Source of the DNA: Oligoflexus sp.
GTDB lineage: Bacteria > Bdellovibrionota_B > Oligoflexia > Oligoflexales > Oligoflexaceae
Direction of reading: 5' to 3'
Length of the DNA stretch: 64,000 bases
NCBI GenBank assembly: GCA_014378195.1
Contig: JACMOC010000061.1
Coordinates: 124,001-188,000, forward strand
Part shown: piece after piece, positions 16,857 to 26,065 of the stretch
Numbering within the stretch: position 1 is the stretch's first letter
Layout of the letters: each line of letters starts with the position of its first letter
Notes under the pieces: model-generated
Seen by the model: the letters and a program-made list of their open reading frames with translations, nothing else
Database searches by the model: none
Told to the model about the DNA's origin: nothing
Translations under genes and position numbers: made by a program

Positions 16857-17011
16857 GGATGAAAGTGTTGAATGGTTTATTGTCCCATAATTCTTCCGCA
16901 AAAAAATGGGTAAATTTAGGAAAATCCTATTTGATTCGAGGTAAAGTAAGAGGCGAGACCCCTTTTGGCAAAATTAGGTCTTAGATAGAGCACTTAAGCG
17001 GAGGAGACCCT

Positions 17012-17410
17012 ATGAATTCCCCCATTATTCGTATGAACAAAAAACCCAAGATGGTTCTGATCGATGATGATCCGAGCTACACATCTATCCTCGCGCGTTG
17101 CGCGGCCATGGAAGGCATCGACCTCGATACCTTTAATTCCCTCTCTGAGCTGGGCTTTGTAAGCCTGCTCAGGAATTATGATGTCGCTATCATCGATTAC
17201 GATCTTGGATCATTGAACGGCGTTGAGATAGCCGAATATATGAGTACCTTGTTGAATGACATGCCGATGGTTTTGATCAGCGCAAGCGATCGAAGCGAAG
17301 AGATGGCTGCACACTGTCCCCACAGCGTGCGAGCCTTCCTCAATAAATCAGCCGGATTTAGCAAGATTCTCGATACGGCAAGACAGTGTATCTCTGCCAA
17401 AGCATCTTAA
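17012..17410 (+). CDS. Single-domain response regulator receiver
   Basis: A 132-residue receiver with the acidic triad D18-D19-D20, phosphoacceptor D62 (IIDYDLG), switch S90 (LISAS) and K112. The Lys is followed by Ser rather than the usual Pro (LNKSAG). The ATG has GGAGGAG upstream. There is no output domain. It is the third receiver without a kinase partner in this window and it stands alone between the DOMON-like gene and mtaB. Confidence 0.85.
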   Translation: MNSPIIRMNKKPKMVLIDDDPSYTSILARCAAMEGIDLDTFNSLSELGFVSLLRNYDVAIIDYDLGSLNGVEIAEYMSTLLNDMPMVLISASDRSEEMAAHCPHSVRAFLNKSAGFSKILDTARQCISAKAS

Positions 17411-17447
17411 GGTGGTGAAATCCGAAAAAGGGATGGGAGTCTGGGGT

Positions 17448-18854
17448 TTATGCCTGTTCGCTCAAGCCCTGACTCGTCTCGTCAACTTTCATCTTCACGT
17501 CTAGGTCGAGGACTTTCCCAAGGAGTCTTTGATCTTCGACAAAGCCTTTAATCAAGACTCGATTGATCGTACCTGGGACAACAGGGGAATGTAGCGGTGC
17601 ACACACTTCAAGGTAGTTAGTGCTATGGCCCTTTATACGGCCTTGGCTGTCTGTATCCTTTTCCCATAAAACCACTGCCTCTGTTCCCACAAATCGCTTT
17701 AGATAATCCGTCTTCAGTTCGCCCGACAGTTCGCGCAATTTTGCGGCGCGTGCTTTCACAACTTCAGCTGACAGGTGTCCGGGCATTTTTGCAGCAGCTG
17801 TATTGGGTCTCTGGGAATAGGGAAAGACATGAAGATAATTGAGTCCGCACTCTTTTATGAAGCTCATAGTTTCTATGAATTCTTCGTCCGTTTCGCCTGG
17901 AAAACCGGGGATAATATCGGCACCGAAGTTAGCCGTAGGAAAATACCGGCGAGCCATGGCCACGTTATCGGCATAGGTTTTTTTATCATAACTGCGGCGC
18001 ATCAGTTTCAGAATGCGATCGGAGCCAGCCTGCAGAGGCAGATGAAAATGATCGCAAAAAAGATCGGGACGTTTTGCGAGGACTTTCAAGAGGTCTTCGG
18101 TTAATTCGCGCGGCTCGAGCGAAGAAATGCGAATCCGGATCATATCCGGCCAGCTCATCAGCTCTTCGATAAGAGCGACAAACCCACCTTCCTGCCCCAA
18201 ATCATCTCCATAATCACCGATATGAATCCCTGTGAACACGATTTCCTTGATGCCGAGTTCGATAAGGCGCCGCACTTCGCGTGTGACTTCCTCGGGCGCT
18301 ACGCTCCTCGATGCGCCGCGCGCATAGGGAATGAGGCAGTAGGAACAAAAACCGTTACAGCCGTCTTGTATTTTGAGAAACGCACGTGTTTGCGACGAGT
18401 CCGCTTCCAGCATCGTCAAGGCGGACTTGAAATGGCCCTGGCGGTTGCCGCTGACGGCCTTCACATGCGAGGGGAGCTTGGTCACGGTCTGCGGTGATCC
18501 AGCGCCTTGACGTCGCACAAAATCGTGAGTGGCTTCCGCCACGATGTCTTTGGTCTGATTCGGGAAGACGAGGTCAACCTCATCCATGTCGACGAGCCGC
18601 TGTGAATCGGTCTGGGCGTAACAACCGGTCGCGACGACAACGGTTTCGGGGTTCTCACGGCGAAAACGGCGCAAGAGGTAACGGGCTTCCTTATCAGCGT
18701 TTTCGGTCACACTGCAGGTGTTCAGGACAGAGACTGTCGCAAGATCGGGGCTTTCGACAATATCGTAACCGAGCGCTTTGAACTGGTTTTCGAGCGCGTG
18801 GGTGTCATAAGTATTAACTTTGCAACCGAGTGTTTTGATATAGAGCGTAGGCAT
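17448..18854 (-). CDS. mtaB: tRNA (t6A37) methylthiotransferase MtaB
   Basis: A 468-residue radical-SAM methylthiotransferase that converts t6A37 to ms2t6A37 in tRNAs. The N-terminal MTTase domain has cluster-binding C11, C47 and C78. The radical-SAM cluster ligands are C166, C170 and C173 (DGCNGFCSYC), followed by IPYARG, and a TRAM-like domain closes the C-terminus. KTLGCKVNTYD at the start and the GVHIGDYG-like FTGIHIGDYGDD block favour MtaB over MiaB and RimO. No partner gene is required. Confidence 0.93.
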   Translation of the reverse strand: MPTLYIKTLGCKVNTYDTHALENQFKALGYDIVESPDLATVSVLNTCSVTENADKEARYLLRRFRRENPETVVVATGCYAQTDSQRLVDMDEVDLVFPNQTKDIVAEATHDFVRRQGAGSPQTVTKLPSHVKAVSGNRQGHFKSALTMLEADSSQTRAFLKIQDGCNGFCSYCLIPYARGASRSVAPEEVTREVRRLIELGIKEIVFTGIHIGDYGDDLGQEGGFVALIEELMSWPDMIRIRISSLEPRELTEDLLKVLAKRPDLFCDHFHLPLQAGSDRILKLMRRSYDKKTYADNVAMARRYFPTANFGADIIPGFPGETDEEFIETMSFIKECGLNYLHVFPYSQRPNTAAAKMPGHLSAEVVKARAAKLRELSGELKTDYLKRFVGTEAVVLWEKDTDSQGRIKGHSTNYLEVCAPLHSPVVPGTINRVLIKGFVEDQRLLGKVLDLDVKMKVDETSQGLSEQA

Positions 18855-19115
18855 AGTCCTGCAACTTTCTCGCGAGAGACCCGTGGATTTTGAGACTCTT
18901 TGAATACAAACTCAATGCGTCACTTGCAAGCATCGATTGGGTTGTGACAATTCTGACTTATCGCCGATCGGGCCATCTCCGTGTTTTCATCAAGCAAATT
19001 CAACTCTTTGTGTGTAGAATATCTCAGTCCGAAACGTGATAGGGAAAGCCCGCCCGCAAAAGCGGTTTAAGTGTAACGTTGCTTGGCAATAGTCTTTGAC
19101 CCCAAAGAGGCGTCT

Positions 19116-21113
19116 ATGTTCGCAAACCAAGGTTTTTTTCTGATTCTGCTCGGGTTTATCTGTAGTTTCTATGGCTTCGTCGCCGCGATACTTGCAGCCT
19201 TCTGGCGGCATCGGCGTTTGTATTTCTCGTCAAAACTTGCCCTGACCGTGACGAGCCTGCTGGTGATCAGTGCATCGGGAATCATGATTTACTCACTCTT
19301 CCAGCGCGATTATTCACTCGCTTACGTGATGAAGAACTCGAGCAATGATTTGCCTCAACTTTTCACGCTGACCGCATTCTGGTCATCCCTGGAAGGTTCG
19401 CACATGCTGTGGCTGACCCTGATGACTATAGTCGGGACGATAGCGGCCTGGAGCCATTCCAAAGATAACGAACATATCATGCCCTACGTTCTGGCTTCGA
19501 TTCAGGCTGTTATTTGCTGGATGCTTTACCTCGCCTGGACCCATTCGGATCCCTTCCTCGCGAACCTCCCCGCGCCTCCGAATGGCCGCGGAATGAACGA
19601 GCTTCTTCAAAACGGCTACATGGCGATCCATCCGCCGATGCTGTTCACGGGTTATACCTGTCTCGTTGTTCCCTTCGCCTATTCTATCGCGGCTCTTTGT
19701 TACGGCGATATTACCGAAGGCTGGCTCAAAACCATCCGCCGTTGGACCCTGGTCTCCTTTATCTTCCTCACGGCAGCGATTACTTTGGGAGGCCGCTGGG
19801 CGTATGTTGAATTGGGTTGGGGCGGATACTGGGCATGGGATCCAGTCGAAAATTCAAGCTTCATGCCGTGGCTCATGGCCACAGCGCTTTTGCATTCATT
19901 GCTTGTTCAAGACAAAACGGGCCACTTGAAACGCCTCAGCCTCGTGCTTGCGATCGCTGGTTTTTTCATGACCTTTTTCGGTACCTTTCTCACCCGCTCA
20001 GGCGTCGTCAGTTCCGTTCACTCGTTCGCAGAATCGCCGATCGGGCCCAACTACCTTATGTACCTCGCGGCGCTCATGCTGATTTCAGCTTCAATCTTCG
20101 CGTTTCGCGCGCCTTCTATCTTGCCGTCTGACACGGAAAAAGTCTGGGGCGTCTCGCGGGAATCGGCCTTGGTCGTGACCCAGTTCCTACTCATCTCGTT
20201 TGCCGCCATTGTTTTGATTGGCACGCTTTTCCCTATCGTTTCCGAATGGTTAACGAAACAGCGCATTTCCGTTCAAGCGCCTTATTTCAATATGTTTGCA
20301 CCTTGGGTCGGGCTCGGTATTATTTTCGGCGTCGCGGTCGGGAACCTCCTCCGCTACGGATCGCCCGCTGTTCCGCACGGCAAGCGTATCGTGCTAAGTG
20401 CCATAGTATTTGCGATTCCGCTCACCGTCGCTCTCGTGTATTTTGGTGACGTCATGCACACCGCCACCACGAAAAACCTCATCGCCCAGCTCGTCGGGCT
20501 GTACCTTGCTTCGTGGGCAATCGGTTGTCTCATCGGTGACCTTTATTATCGCTTTGCCGATATTCGCTTCAAATATGTGCTCTTTTTTAAACGCAACCTC
20601 GGCTATTTCGGAGGTTGGGTTTCGCACCTTGGTATCCTGATCGCAATCATTGGCTTCCTCGGCAACTATCGTGGAATGGAACATGTGCAGACTGTGAAAG
20701 CTGGTGATAGCTGGACCTATTACGGTCTTCGATTTGAGTTCCAAGCAAGTGGAGTTGAATCTCGACAAAATCAGAATGCGACCAACTTCACGGCACCGGT
20801 GAAGGTCTATCGGGGCACTGAATTCCTGTACGATATGGCCCCCGCGCAATCGCTTTATCCGACCAAGAACCAGACTTTCACCGAAGTCGCCATCGAAGGT
20901 GATTTTTGGCACGATGTTTATCTCGTTCTTGCCGATTACGATAAGACAGATGGCAAACGAGCCACCTTCAAGCTTTATATAAATCCAACCGTTCGTTTTG
21001 TTTGGTCGGCTATCGTCATTATCTGCATCGGCGGAATAATTGCGTTATTTGATCGTTACCGCGGTAACAAAAGTCGTGACGTCGTAGCGGGCGAGTGGGA
21101 GACGAGTATATGA
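19116..21113 (+). CDS. ccmF: Cytochrome c heme lyase subunit CcmF
   Basis: A 665-residue polytopic membrane protein of system I cytochrome c maturation. It carries the heme-handling WWD-type motif WGGYWAWDPVENSSFMPWL and about fourteen hydrophobic segments. CcmF works with CcmH to attach heme to apocytochromes on the periplasmic side. The start is ATG at 19116 with AGAGG upstream. It heads an overlapping cluster with ccmH and three small genes. ccmA-E and ccmG are not in the window, so this is either a separated part of the system or the set lies elsewhere. Confidence 0.96.
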   Translation: MFANQGFFLILLGFICSFYGFVAAILAAFWRHRRLYFSSKLALTVTSLLVISASGIMIYSLFQRDYSLAYVMKNSSNDLPQLFTLTAFWSSLEGSHMLWLTLMTIVGTIAAWSHSKDNEHIMPYVLASIQAVICWMLYLAWTHSDPFLANLPAPPNGRGMNELLQNGYMAIHPPMLFTGYTCLVVPFAYSIAALCYGDITEGWLKTIRRWTLVSFIFLTAAITLGGRWAYVELGWGGYWAWDPVENSSFMPWLMATALLHSLLVQDKTGHLKRLSLVLAIAGFFMTFFGTFLTRSGVVSSVHSFAESPIGPNYLMYLAALMLISASIFAFRAPSILPSDTEKVWGVSRESALVVTQFLLISFAAIVLIGTLFPIVSEWLTKQRISVQAPYFNMFAPWVGLGIIFGVAVGNLLRYGSPAVPHGKRIVLSAIVFAIPLTVALVYFGDVMHTATTKNLIAQLVGLYLASWAIGCLIGDLYYRFADIRFKYVLFFKRNLGYFGGWVSHLGILIAIIGFLGNYRGMEHVQTVKAGDSWTYYGLRFEFQASGVESRQNQNATNFTAPVKVYRGTEFLYDMAPAQSLYPTKNQTFTEVAIEGDFWHDVYLVLADYDKTDGKRATFKLYINPTVRFVWSAIVIICIGGIIALFDRYRGNKSRDVVAGEWETSI

Positions 21114-21664
21114 TTCGGAAGTTTGGTTTAATAGTCCTCTTGTACCTTTCGATTCCCGTAGCTTTTGCTCAGCAAGAGCCCATGCAGGAACAAGATACGC
21201 CGGAATCAGCGGCAGCTCCTTCGCCGGCAGCAGAAGCCGCGCCGAAAGCCCCTGAGAAACGCATGAAGTATGACAGCAATAATCAGGCCTTTCGCGATGT
21301 CGCGAAAGAGTTTCGGTGTCCGACCTGCACGGGTTTAAGCGTTCTGGAATCGGATGCAGGATTTTCGATCCAAATTAAAGAGCAGGTTCAGGAACAACTG
21401 AGCCTCGGCAAAAATCACGATCAGATCGTTGATTACTTTGTTCAGCGATACGGCGCCTGGATCCTTCGCGAGCCACCTGTAAAGGGGTTCAACGCCCTTG
21501 CCTGGATCGTACCGATTGCACTCCTTTGTCTCGGGCCTATCGTCATCTGGCTCGCTGTTTGGAAACGGCGCGTGAAAGCGGATAACCACGGCGTTCGGTC
21601 TTCGGCTGTGATCCTCCAGGAGATGCAAGAAAGTCTGAAGCGTATGAAGCGGGAGAACGGCTAA
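21110..21664 (+). CDS. ccmH: Cytochrome c maturation protein CcmH (NrfF-like)
   Basis: A 184-residue protein starting at ATG within the ccmF stop (ATGA overlap). A signal peptide and an Ala/Pro-rich linker precede the thioredox-like CcmH core with the CxxC pair RCPTC, and FNALAWIVPIALLCLGPIVIWLAV is a C-terminal membrane helix. In the family this reduces apocytochrome CxxCH cysteines for heme ligation by CcmF. The long Pro/Ala/Glu linker between residues 18 and 52 is not usual. Confidence 0.92.
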   Translation: MIRKFGLIVLLYLSIPVAFAQQEPMQEQDTPESAAAPSPAAEAAPKAPEKRMKYDSNNQAFRDVAKEFRCPTCTGLSVLESDAGFSIQIKEQVQEQLSLGKNHDQIVDYFVQRYGAWILREPPVKGFNALAWIVPIALLCLGPIVIWLAVWKRRVKADNHGVRSSAVILQEMQESLKRMKRENG

Positions 21665-21981
21665 TGTTTGTATTTGCTTTTATCGTATCCTTTGTCGCGA
21701 TCGCAGCCATCATCGCGCCCCTAGTCCTCGGCCAGGGCGGTCGCCTTGCGTCAGCTTCATCTCTCAATTCCCCGGAACGTTTGCTCGCAACCAAAAAAGC
21801 GATCCTACTTCGTTATCTTGAAGACGAACGATTCTTTGAAGCCAAAAAAATCACCAGACTCACCTGGGACCAGCGAAAGCAATATCTGAGCAATCGCTAT
21901 ATCGATGCCGCGCGTCGGCTTGATTATATCGAGGATCTCATAGCCGTACAGAAGGCGAAAGGGGATGCAGCCCATGGTTAA
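21664..21981 (+). CDS. Small membrane protein resembling the N-terminal part of CcmI
   Basis: A 105-residue protein with one N-terminal membrane helix and a helical soluble tail. Its start overlaps the ccmH stop (TAATG). The tail KKAILLRYLEDERFFEAKKITRLTWDQRKQYLSNRY matches the pattern of the short coiled segment that follows the first helix of CcmI/CycH (alternating Leu and acidic residues with a short gap). CcmI chaperones apocytochrome to CcmFH. A full-length CcmI would be about 400 residues; here only the N-terminal piece is present. This assignment is inference from position and pattern. Confidence 0.5.
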   Translation: MFVFAFIVSFVAIAAIIAPLVLGQGGRLASASSLNSPERLLATKKAILLRYLEDERFFEAKKITRLTWDQRKQYLSNRYIDAARRLDYIEDLIAVQKAKGDAAHG

Positions 21982-22654
21982 TCCACGAAGTTTTACTTTT
22001 GGTCTGGTAGCACTCGCTGCAGCATTCATCGCCTGGACAACGCCGTCACGTGCCGCGACTATGGTCGGACCCAAACATGTCTACATCATGTATCCTGGTC
22101 TGGACGCGCTGTGGGGCAGCTATATCTTTGTCGTCAATAACGATGGAACTGCGCCTGAGCAATATTCTTTTCCGGTCATGCTGCCGAAGGAAACCTTGGA
22201 TTTTCAAGCCCAGGATACCCTGAGTCCTCAGGAGTTAAAGCTTGGGCCCGATGGAGGTATCACGGTTGATAAAAGCTTTTCTCCCGGCGAGACTTTAATC
22301 CAAATCAGCTTTAAGCTTCCGGCGAGTCAGGGTTCTTCAATCGCGACTTTCAAAGCACCTTATCCTTTTGAATCGCTCGGGATTTTTGTGTGGCAAGATA
22401 GTTTTAGCGTTAACGCACCAACTGGCGTACAAATACAAAAGGGCGTGAATCTTTCCGGCCGCACGTTTGATACCTATTCGGTCGGGGCCGGCACCGCTGG
22501 TCAGACTGTTGTTTATACGTTTGATGGTATTGCCGAAGGCCGTGGACGCCTTTGGTGGGTCGGCGGAGTAGTAGCTGCAGTACTGATCCTAACGGGTCTC
22601 GGAATTGCCTTTTTTACACGTCCCAAACTATCGCTTAATGAGGAAGTCGTTTGA
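21974..22654 (+). CDS. Secreted protein with C-terminal membrane anchor, in the ccm cluster
   Basis: A 226-residue protein with signal peptide and a C-terminal membrane helix (RLWWVGGVVAAVLILTGLGIAFF). I use the ATG at 21974, which has AAAGGGG about ten bases upstream, rather than the ATG at 21965. The extracytoplasmic part is beta rich with an Ig-like feel. It is inside the last 8 codons of the preceding gene, so the cluster is strongly coupled. Function unknown; a role in apocytochrome delivery is suggested only by context. Confidence 0.6.
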   Translation: MVNPRSFTFGLVALAAAFIAWTTPSRAATMVGPKHVYIMYPGLDALWGSYIFVVNNDGTAPEQYSFPVMLPKETLDFQAQDTLSPQELKLGPDGGITVDKSFSPGETLIQISFKLPASQGSSIATFKAPYPFESLGIFVWQDSFSVNAPTGVQIQKGVNLSGRTFDTYSVGAGTAGQTVVYTFDGIAEGRGRLWWVGGVVAAVLILTGLGIAFFTRPKLSLNEEVV

Positions 22655-22971
22655 AGTTCTCGACTCAAGTCTTATTGATGATTGGTGCCACTCTTTTTCT
22701 AATGAAGGGTGGTATTGGATTTCTTGCGGCTGCCTGGAAAATGGTCTTGCCGATGCTTTTAATGAGCGGCGCGTGGTTTATGGTCAGGAAGGCAATGACC
22801 CCAGCCAACCTTAAAGGTGGCCCCCATGATCCGAACCAAAGGTTTGGCGATCCCTACCGTGGCAATGAAGGGGCGGATGCGAGTCGTAACAATGCCGTGA
22901 TCGAGATTTGTCCGCATTGTTTGTCAGAAGTTGGTTCGTGTCCAAAGTGCAAAAAGAAAAAGTTCTTTTAA
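22651..22971 (+). CDS. Small membrane protein with a C-terminal zinc-ribbon-like motif
   Basis: A 106-residue protein with a TTG start overlapping the stop of the preceding gene. The first 50 residues are hydrophobic, then a Gly/Asn-rich linker leads to two cysteine pairs CPHC and CPKC separated by eight residues, a zinc-ribbon-like arrangement at the very C-terminus. It is the last gene of the ccm-linked run. A metal-binding or thiol role in cytochrome assembly is possible but unproven. Confidence 0.6.
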   Translation: MKFSTQVLLMIGATLFLMKGGIGFLAAAWKMVLPMLLMSGAWFMVRKAMTPANLKGGPHDPNQRFGDPYRGNEGADASRNNAVIEICPHCLSEVGSCPKCKKKKFF

Positions 22972-22986
22972 TCGGGCCTTCGCATA

Positions 22987-23844
22987 TCAGTGTCCCATGC
23001 AACGCATATCATTATAGGGCAGCGGGATTTCTATCCGATCACCTGCAATACGTGAAGGCATCGGTTTAAGCTTCGAAACAAGATTATCCATCTTATCGAG
23101 CGCATCCGCATCGCTCCCCATCCAATCCCCCAATTGAGATTTCAGTTTTTTGAGATTGTCTTTGCCCCAGCTTTCGCTTGGGATGATGTTCACAGACCCA
23201 TTTTTGACTTCGAGCATCTGGAAATAAAAGACTTTGTCCTGCGCTAGCTTTTTGATTTGTCCTGGCCCTGCCGACCAAATGTGGGGGTTGATAGGCGCTT
23301 TGCGTCCACAGGACCCTTTTTTGCCTTGGTCTGTGCATAAATAGATGCCATAGGCACCATCCGTATTGGGGATTTCAAAACGGAATCCGCGCGCATTCGC
23401 GATCTCTCCGAGGCTTAAGGTCTCGGCACGCCTGACCCCATTTTTCTTCAGAGCTTCCACGGAGAGCGTTATCATCTTGTCTTTGGTATTGGACGCCAGT
23501 GCTTTTAAGAGATCAAAATCTCCCGTTTTACACCATTGGGCTTCGGGTTTGGGCATGATGGTGAGGATCAGCTTGTTGCCTTCTGACTTTGAAGGTGCGT
23601 GGGTCACACCATTGAGGATCATAAGGTTGTAGGTACGGCGCGCGGTCTCGCGTGTTTTTAACGATTCGACTTCCGAAGGCGCTGCGATTTGTATTTCTTT
23701 GGGCGCATGGATTTGAGCTACAGCCGCTCGATTAGCGATCGGCGTTGCCGGCATTTCGGGCTCATGCGGCCGAAAATAGAAGTATCCCGAGATAATGACA
23801 GTCAGGATGATGATGAGTCCCGATTGACCTTCCAGAAGTTTCAT
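22987..23844 (-). CDS. Membrane-anchored hypothetical protein
   Basis: A 285-residue protein with one N-terminal hydrophobic helix (GLIIILTVIISGYFYF) and an otherwise soluble extracytoplasmic part. The anchor followed by a Pro-rich linker suggests a pilin-neighbour or secretion role because it lies 134 bases downstream of the prepilin-like Hint gene on the same strand. Six cysteines are scattered, several near a basic patch (CTDQGKKGSCGRKAP). Not recognised. Confidence 0.55.
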   Translation of the reverse strand: MKLLEGQSGLIIILTVIISGYFYFRPHEPEMPATPIANRAAVAQIHAPKEIQIAAPSEVESLKTRETARRTYNLMILNGVTHAPSKSEGNKLILTIMPKPEAQWCKTGDFDLLKALASNTKDKMITLSVEALKKNGVRRAETLSLGEIANARGFRFEIPNTDGAYGIYLCTDQGKKGSCGRKAPINPHIWSAGPGQIKKLAQDKVFYFQMLEVKNGSVNIIPSESWGKDNLKKLKSQLGDWMGSDADALDKMDNLVSKLKPMPSRIAGDRIEIPLPYNDMRCMGH

Positions 23845-23875
23845 AAAGCGTTTACTCCAGACCTTTTAGGGCCGC

Positions 23876-23914
23876 CCGATGGGGAAGGACTGAGGTCCTC
23901 AATCTGCCCATCGG
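23876..23914 (-). repeat. Nested inverted repeat between the Hint gene and the next gene
   Basis: CCGATGGG (23876-23883) pairs with CCCATCGG (23907-23914), and within the loop AGGAC (23886-23890) pairs with GTCCT (23895-23899). No T tract follows in the direction of transcription, so a classical terminator is not supported. It could be an RNA structure in the leader of the downstream gene. Confidence 0.4.
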
Positions 23915-23978
23915 TAAGGATCCGCTCAACTTAAGGGGGGTGGGGAGGGGCGCTTATTATGGTTTAAATATCAGTGTG

Positions 23979-25871
23979 TTATTCGCTAACTAATGGGCGT
24001 GATGCGTCCCTGCCATTGATCTTGATCTGGAGATAGAGATCGCCCGTCATGATTCCATTGGCGACCACATAGTGATCGTCGGGTTCGGTGCTGCCCACAA
24101 GTTCGAAGTTCCAGACTTCAGGGGCGGCTTCGCCTTCTTTGCGTTCTTGCATTTTGATCGAGACGATCGAATTTTCCTGGTCACCATCGATCAGCACATC
24201 TTTATCGGTCAAGCGATAGGCTGGTTTTAGGCCGTCTTTCGTAAGGAAAGGATGTTCGCCTGTAACGAGAACCGATCTGCCACCACTTACAACACTGAGG
24301 AGAGGCCATCGTTCAGGGCCGGCGATAACTTTTTTGATCTCCTGAGCCTTCTGTTTTTTGGGATTCCAAATCATATCGCCAGCGCGAATCTCAGAGGCAG
24401 GTTTGTGACTGCCATCCGCCATTTGAATAAGTGTGTCGGCCGCAAAACAACCGCAACCGTTGCGGAGGCCTACGATCTCACGTTTGCACGATGGCGCCAT
24501 GAACGAAACGTATTGCTTGAGGCTGATAGTATCGTCGATCGCTTTGCGGTAGTAGGAATAGCCGCGACCGAGCAGTTGGGTCGCCGTCATTCCCGTGTTT
24601 TCTTTGATTTGAGCCGCAGTGAGTTCGTAGTTTGAACACACGATGCCGCGACCTTTTTTACTGTTCACTTCGAGAGATTTTTCCGCCTCAAAAACGTCAT
24701 TCCCGACCGCTCCTGGTGTCAGGGCACGATCGAGTGCGCGTGAGAATTTTTCATCGTTACCATAGACTTTTTTGTAACCTTCTACAGGACACGAACTCTG
24801 ACAGGCGTTAGCAATTCTATTATCGGCGAGCGGCGCGGGTTTGCCTACGACCACCGTTAAATGCCTTGCCATTCCGGGCGGCACTGTTCCATCAACGCTG
24901 AAGAGTTCGGCTGTAACATTCAATGCACCTGGCAAGATCCCCGGTTGCATTTCGTTTTTCACGTCAAACGCACAACCGTCTTTCACAACGTGGGCTTGGT
25001 CGTCCGCGGGTGAGCCGGAGAGATCAAAAACGCGCGTTTGGCCTATGACGGCATCGGCGCGGACATTGTTTGCCCCGTGAATGATTCTTCCCTCGTTATC
25101 GAGTCCTAATTTGATCGTCTCGCCATTGACAATAATTTCGCCGTGATGGATCACGCCACGACCCGAGAGTTGCAGTATATATTTGCCGGGAGGCAAAGGG
25201 GCATCGTTGCTCCCAAAGTTTGCGCCGAAATCAGTGTCGTTGACGTTTTTGATTTTAACCGTAATCCCTTGAGGAATCGGTGCAGGCAATGCGATGCGAC
25301 CAAACGTAACGACGTTTTTATCACGTGTTTTTGCCGAGTCAACAGCAACAAGCCGTGTTGCTTTTACGTCGACGGAGGATATGTAATAGGGATTTTTGGG
25401 ATCCTGATTTTGTCTTACGACTTCAAGAGTCTCGGTATCTTTGAAGGCCGTCAATGGACTTGCTTTACCAGTCAGGATAGGCGTTATAGCATCCATGGAC
25501 GAGCTGCCGGGAGAGAAGGAACGAACTGTGATCTTACGGTCTTTGGATTCGACGTAAGGAAGGCTGAACTTCGTGTTTTTGACGAACGTCCAGGTGTCAG
25601 CAAAATAATTATCAGCGAACAACGGAGGTTGATAGGCGAGCTGATCAGGAGTCTTCGATTGAGAAAGGAGGCTTCTCAAGATCGCTAGGTTTGAAAGGTT
25701 ACTGCTCTGACCTAATTCGCGGGCCTTCGTTTCCAGCGCAACATCTACGGCCTGGCGTGTTTGTTTTGAGGTTTGGGCCACATAGAAAAACCCTAGCGTC
25801 AACGCCGTCACGCTGATGATCGCAGCGAGCGATAACGAACCACGGTTTTTGGGACCTAAGTATAAACCCAT
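23979..25871 (-). CDS. Prepilin-like membrane protein with a C-terminal Hint domain
   Basis: A 630-residue protein from the ATG at 25871 (GAGGGT upstream). The N-terminus reads PKNRG followed by SLSLAAIISVTALTLGFFYV, which looks like the PilX-type pilin N-terminus with a possible prepilin cleavage after G11, although the usual Glu at +5 is missing. Residues about 470-615 are a Hint (hedgehog/intein) domain: GCGCFAADT with C475 as the candidate nucleophile, then DGSHKPASEIRAGDM, a TGEHPFL block with H540, and HYVVANG near the end. Hint domains can self-cleave. The penultimate His-Asn pair of inteins is not present, so splicing is unlikely and cleavage is uncertain. Confidence 0.7.
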   Translation of the reverse strand: MGLYLGPKNRGSLSLAAIISVTALTLGFFYVAQTSKQTRQAVDVALETKARELGQSSNLSNLAILRSLLSQSKTPDQLAYQPPLFADNYFADTWTFVKNTKFSLPYVESKDRKITVRSFSPGSSSMDAITPILTGKASPLTAFKDTETLEVVRQNQDPKNPYYISSVDVKATRLVAVDSAKTRDKNVVTFGRIALPAPIPQGITVKIKNVNDTDFGANFGSNDAPLPPGKYILQLSGRGVIHHGEIIVNGETIKLGLDNEGRIIHGANNVRADAVIGQTRVFDLSGSPADDQAHVVKDGCAFDVKNEMQPGILPGALNVTAELFSVDGTVPPGMARHLTVVVGKPAPLADNRIANACQSSCPVEGYKKVYGNDEKFSRALDRALTPGAVGNDVFEAEKSLEVNSKKGRGIVCSNYELTAAQIKENTGMTATQLLGRGYSYYRKAIDDTISLKQYVSFMAPSCKREIVGLRNGCGCFAADTLIQMADGSHKPASEIRAGDMIWNPKKQKAQEIKKVIAGPERWPLLSVVSGGRSVLVTGEHPFLTKDGLKPAYRLTDKDVLIDGDQENSIVSIKMQERKEGEAAPEVWNFELVGSTEPDDHYVVANGIMTGDLYLQIKINGRDASRPLVSE

Positions 25872-26024
25872 ACGATCAACCCTCACGGCAGAGCCATTCT
25901 TTTGCCCCTTATCGGTCGCTGGGTGGAATTTCTTGAGGATTTATATTGAGCTTGCCAAGGAGCTAGGCTTAAACGAGAGATTTCAGCAGCTTAGGAGGTG
26001 ATGCCGGGGAGCGGAAGCGGGGAA

Positions 26025-26057
26025 TTAAAAAGGCTTCCTTGTGACAAGGAAGCCTTT
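26025..26057 (-). terminator. Rho-independent terminator of the minus-strand lipoprotein gene
   Basis: A 12-bp perfect stem AAAGGCTTCCTT (26029-26040) and AAGGAAGCCTTT (26046-26057) with a 5-base loop. Read on the minus strand it is followed by TTTTTAA. It lies nine bases after the stop of the gene at 26066. Confidence 0.8.
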
Positions 26058-26065
26058 CCTAAGAA

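Noticed and set aside
16899..16980. Possible sigma-54 promoter before the receiver at 17012
   Set aside because: TTTTGGCA is present but the -12 GC element is not at the required spacing.
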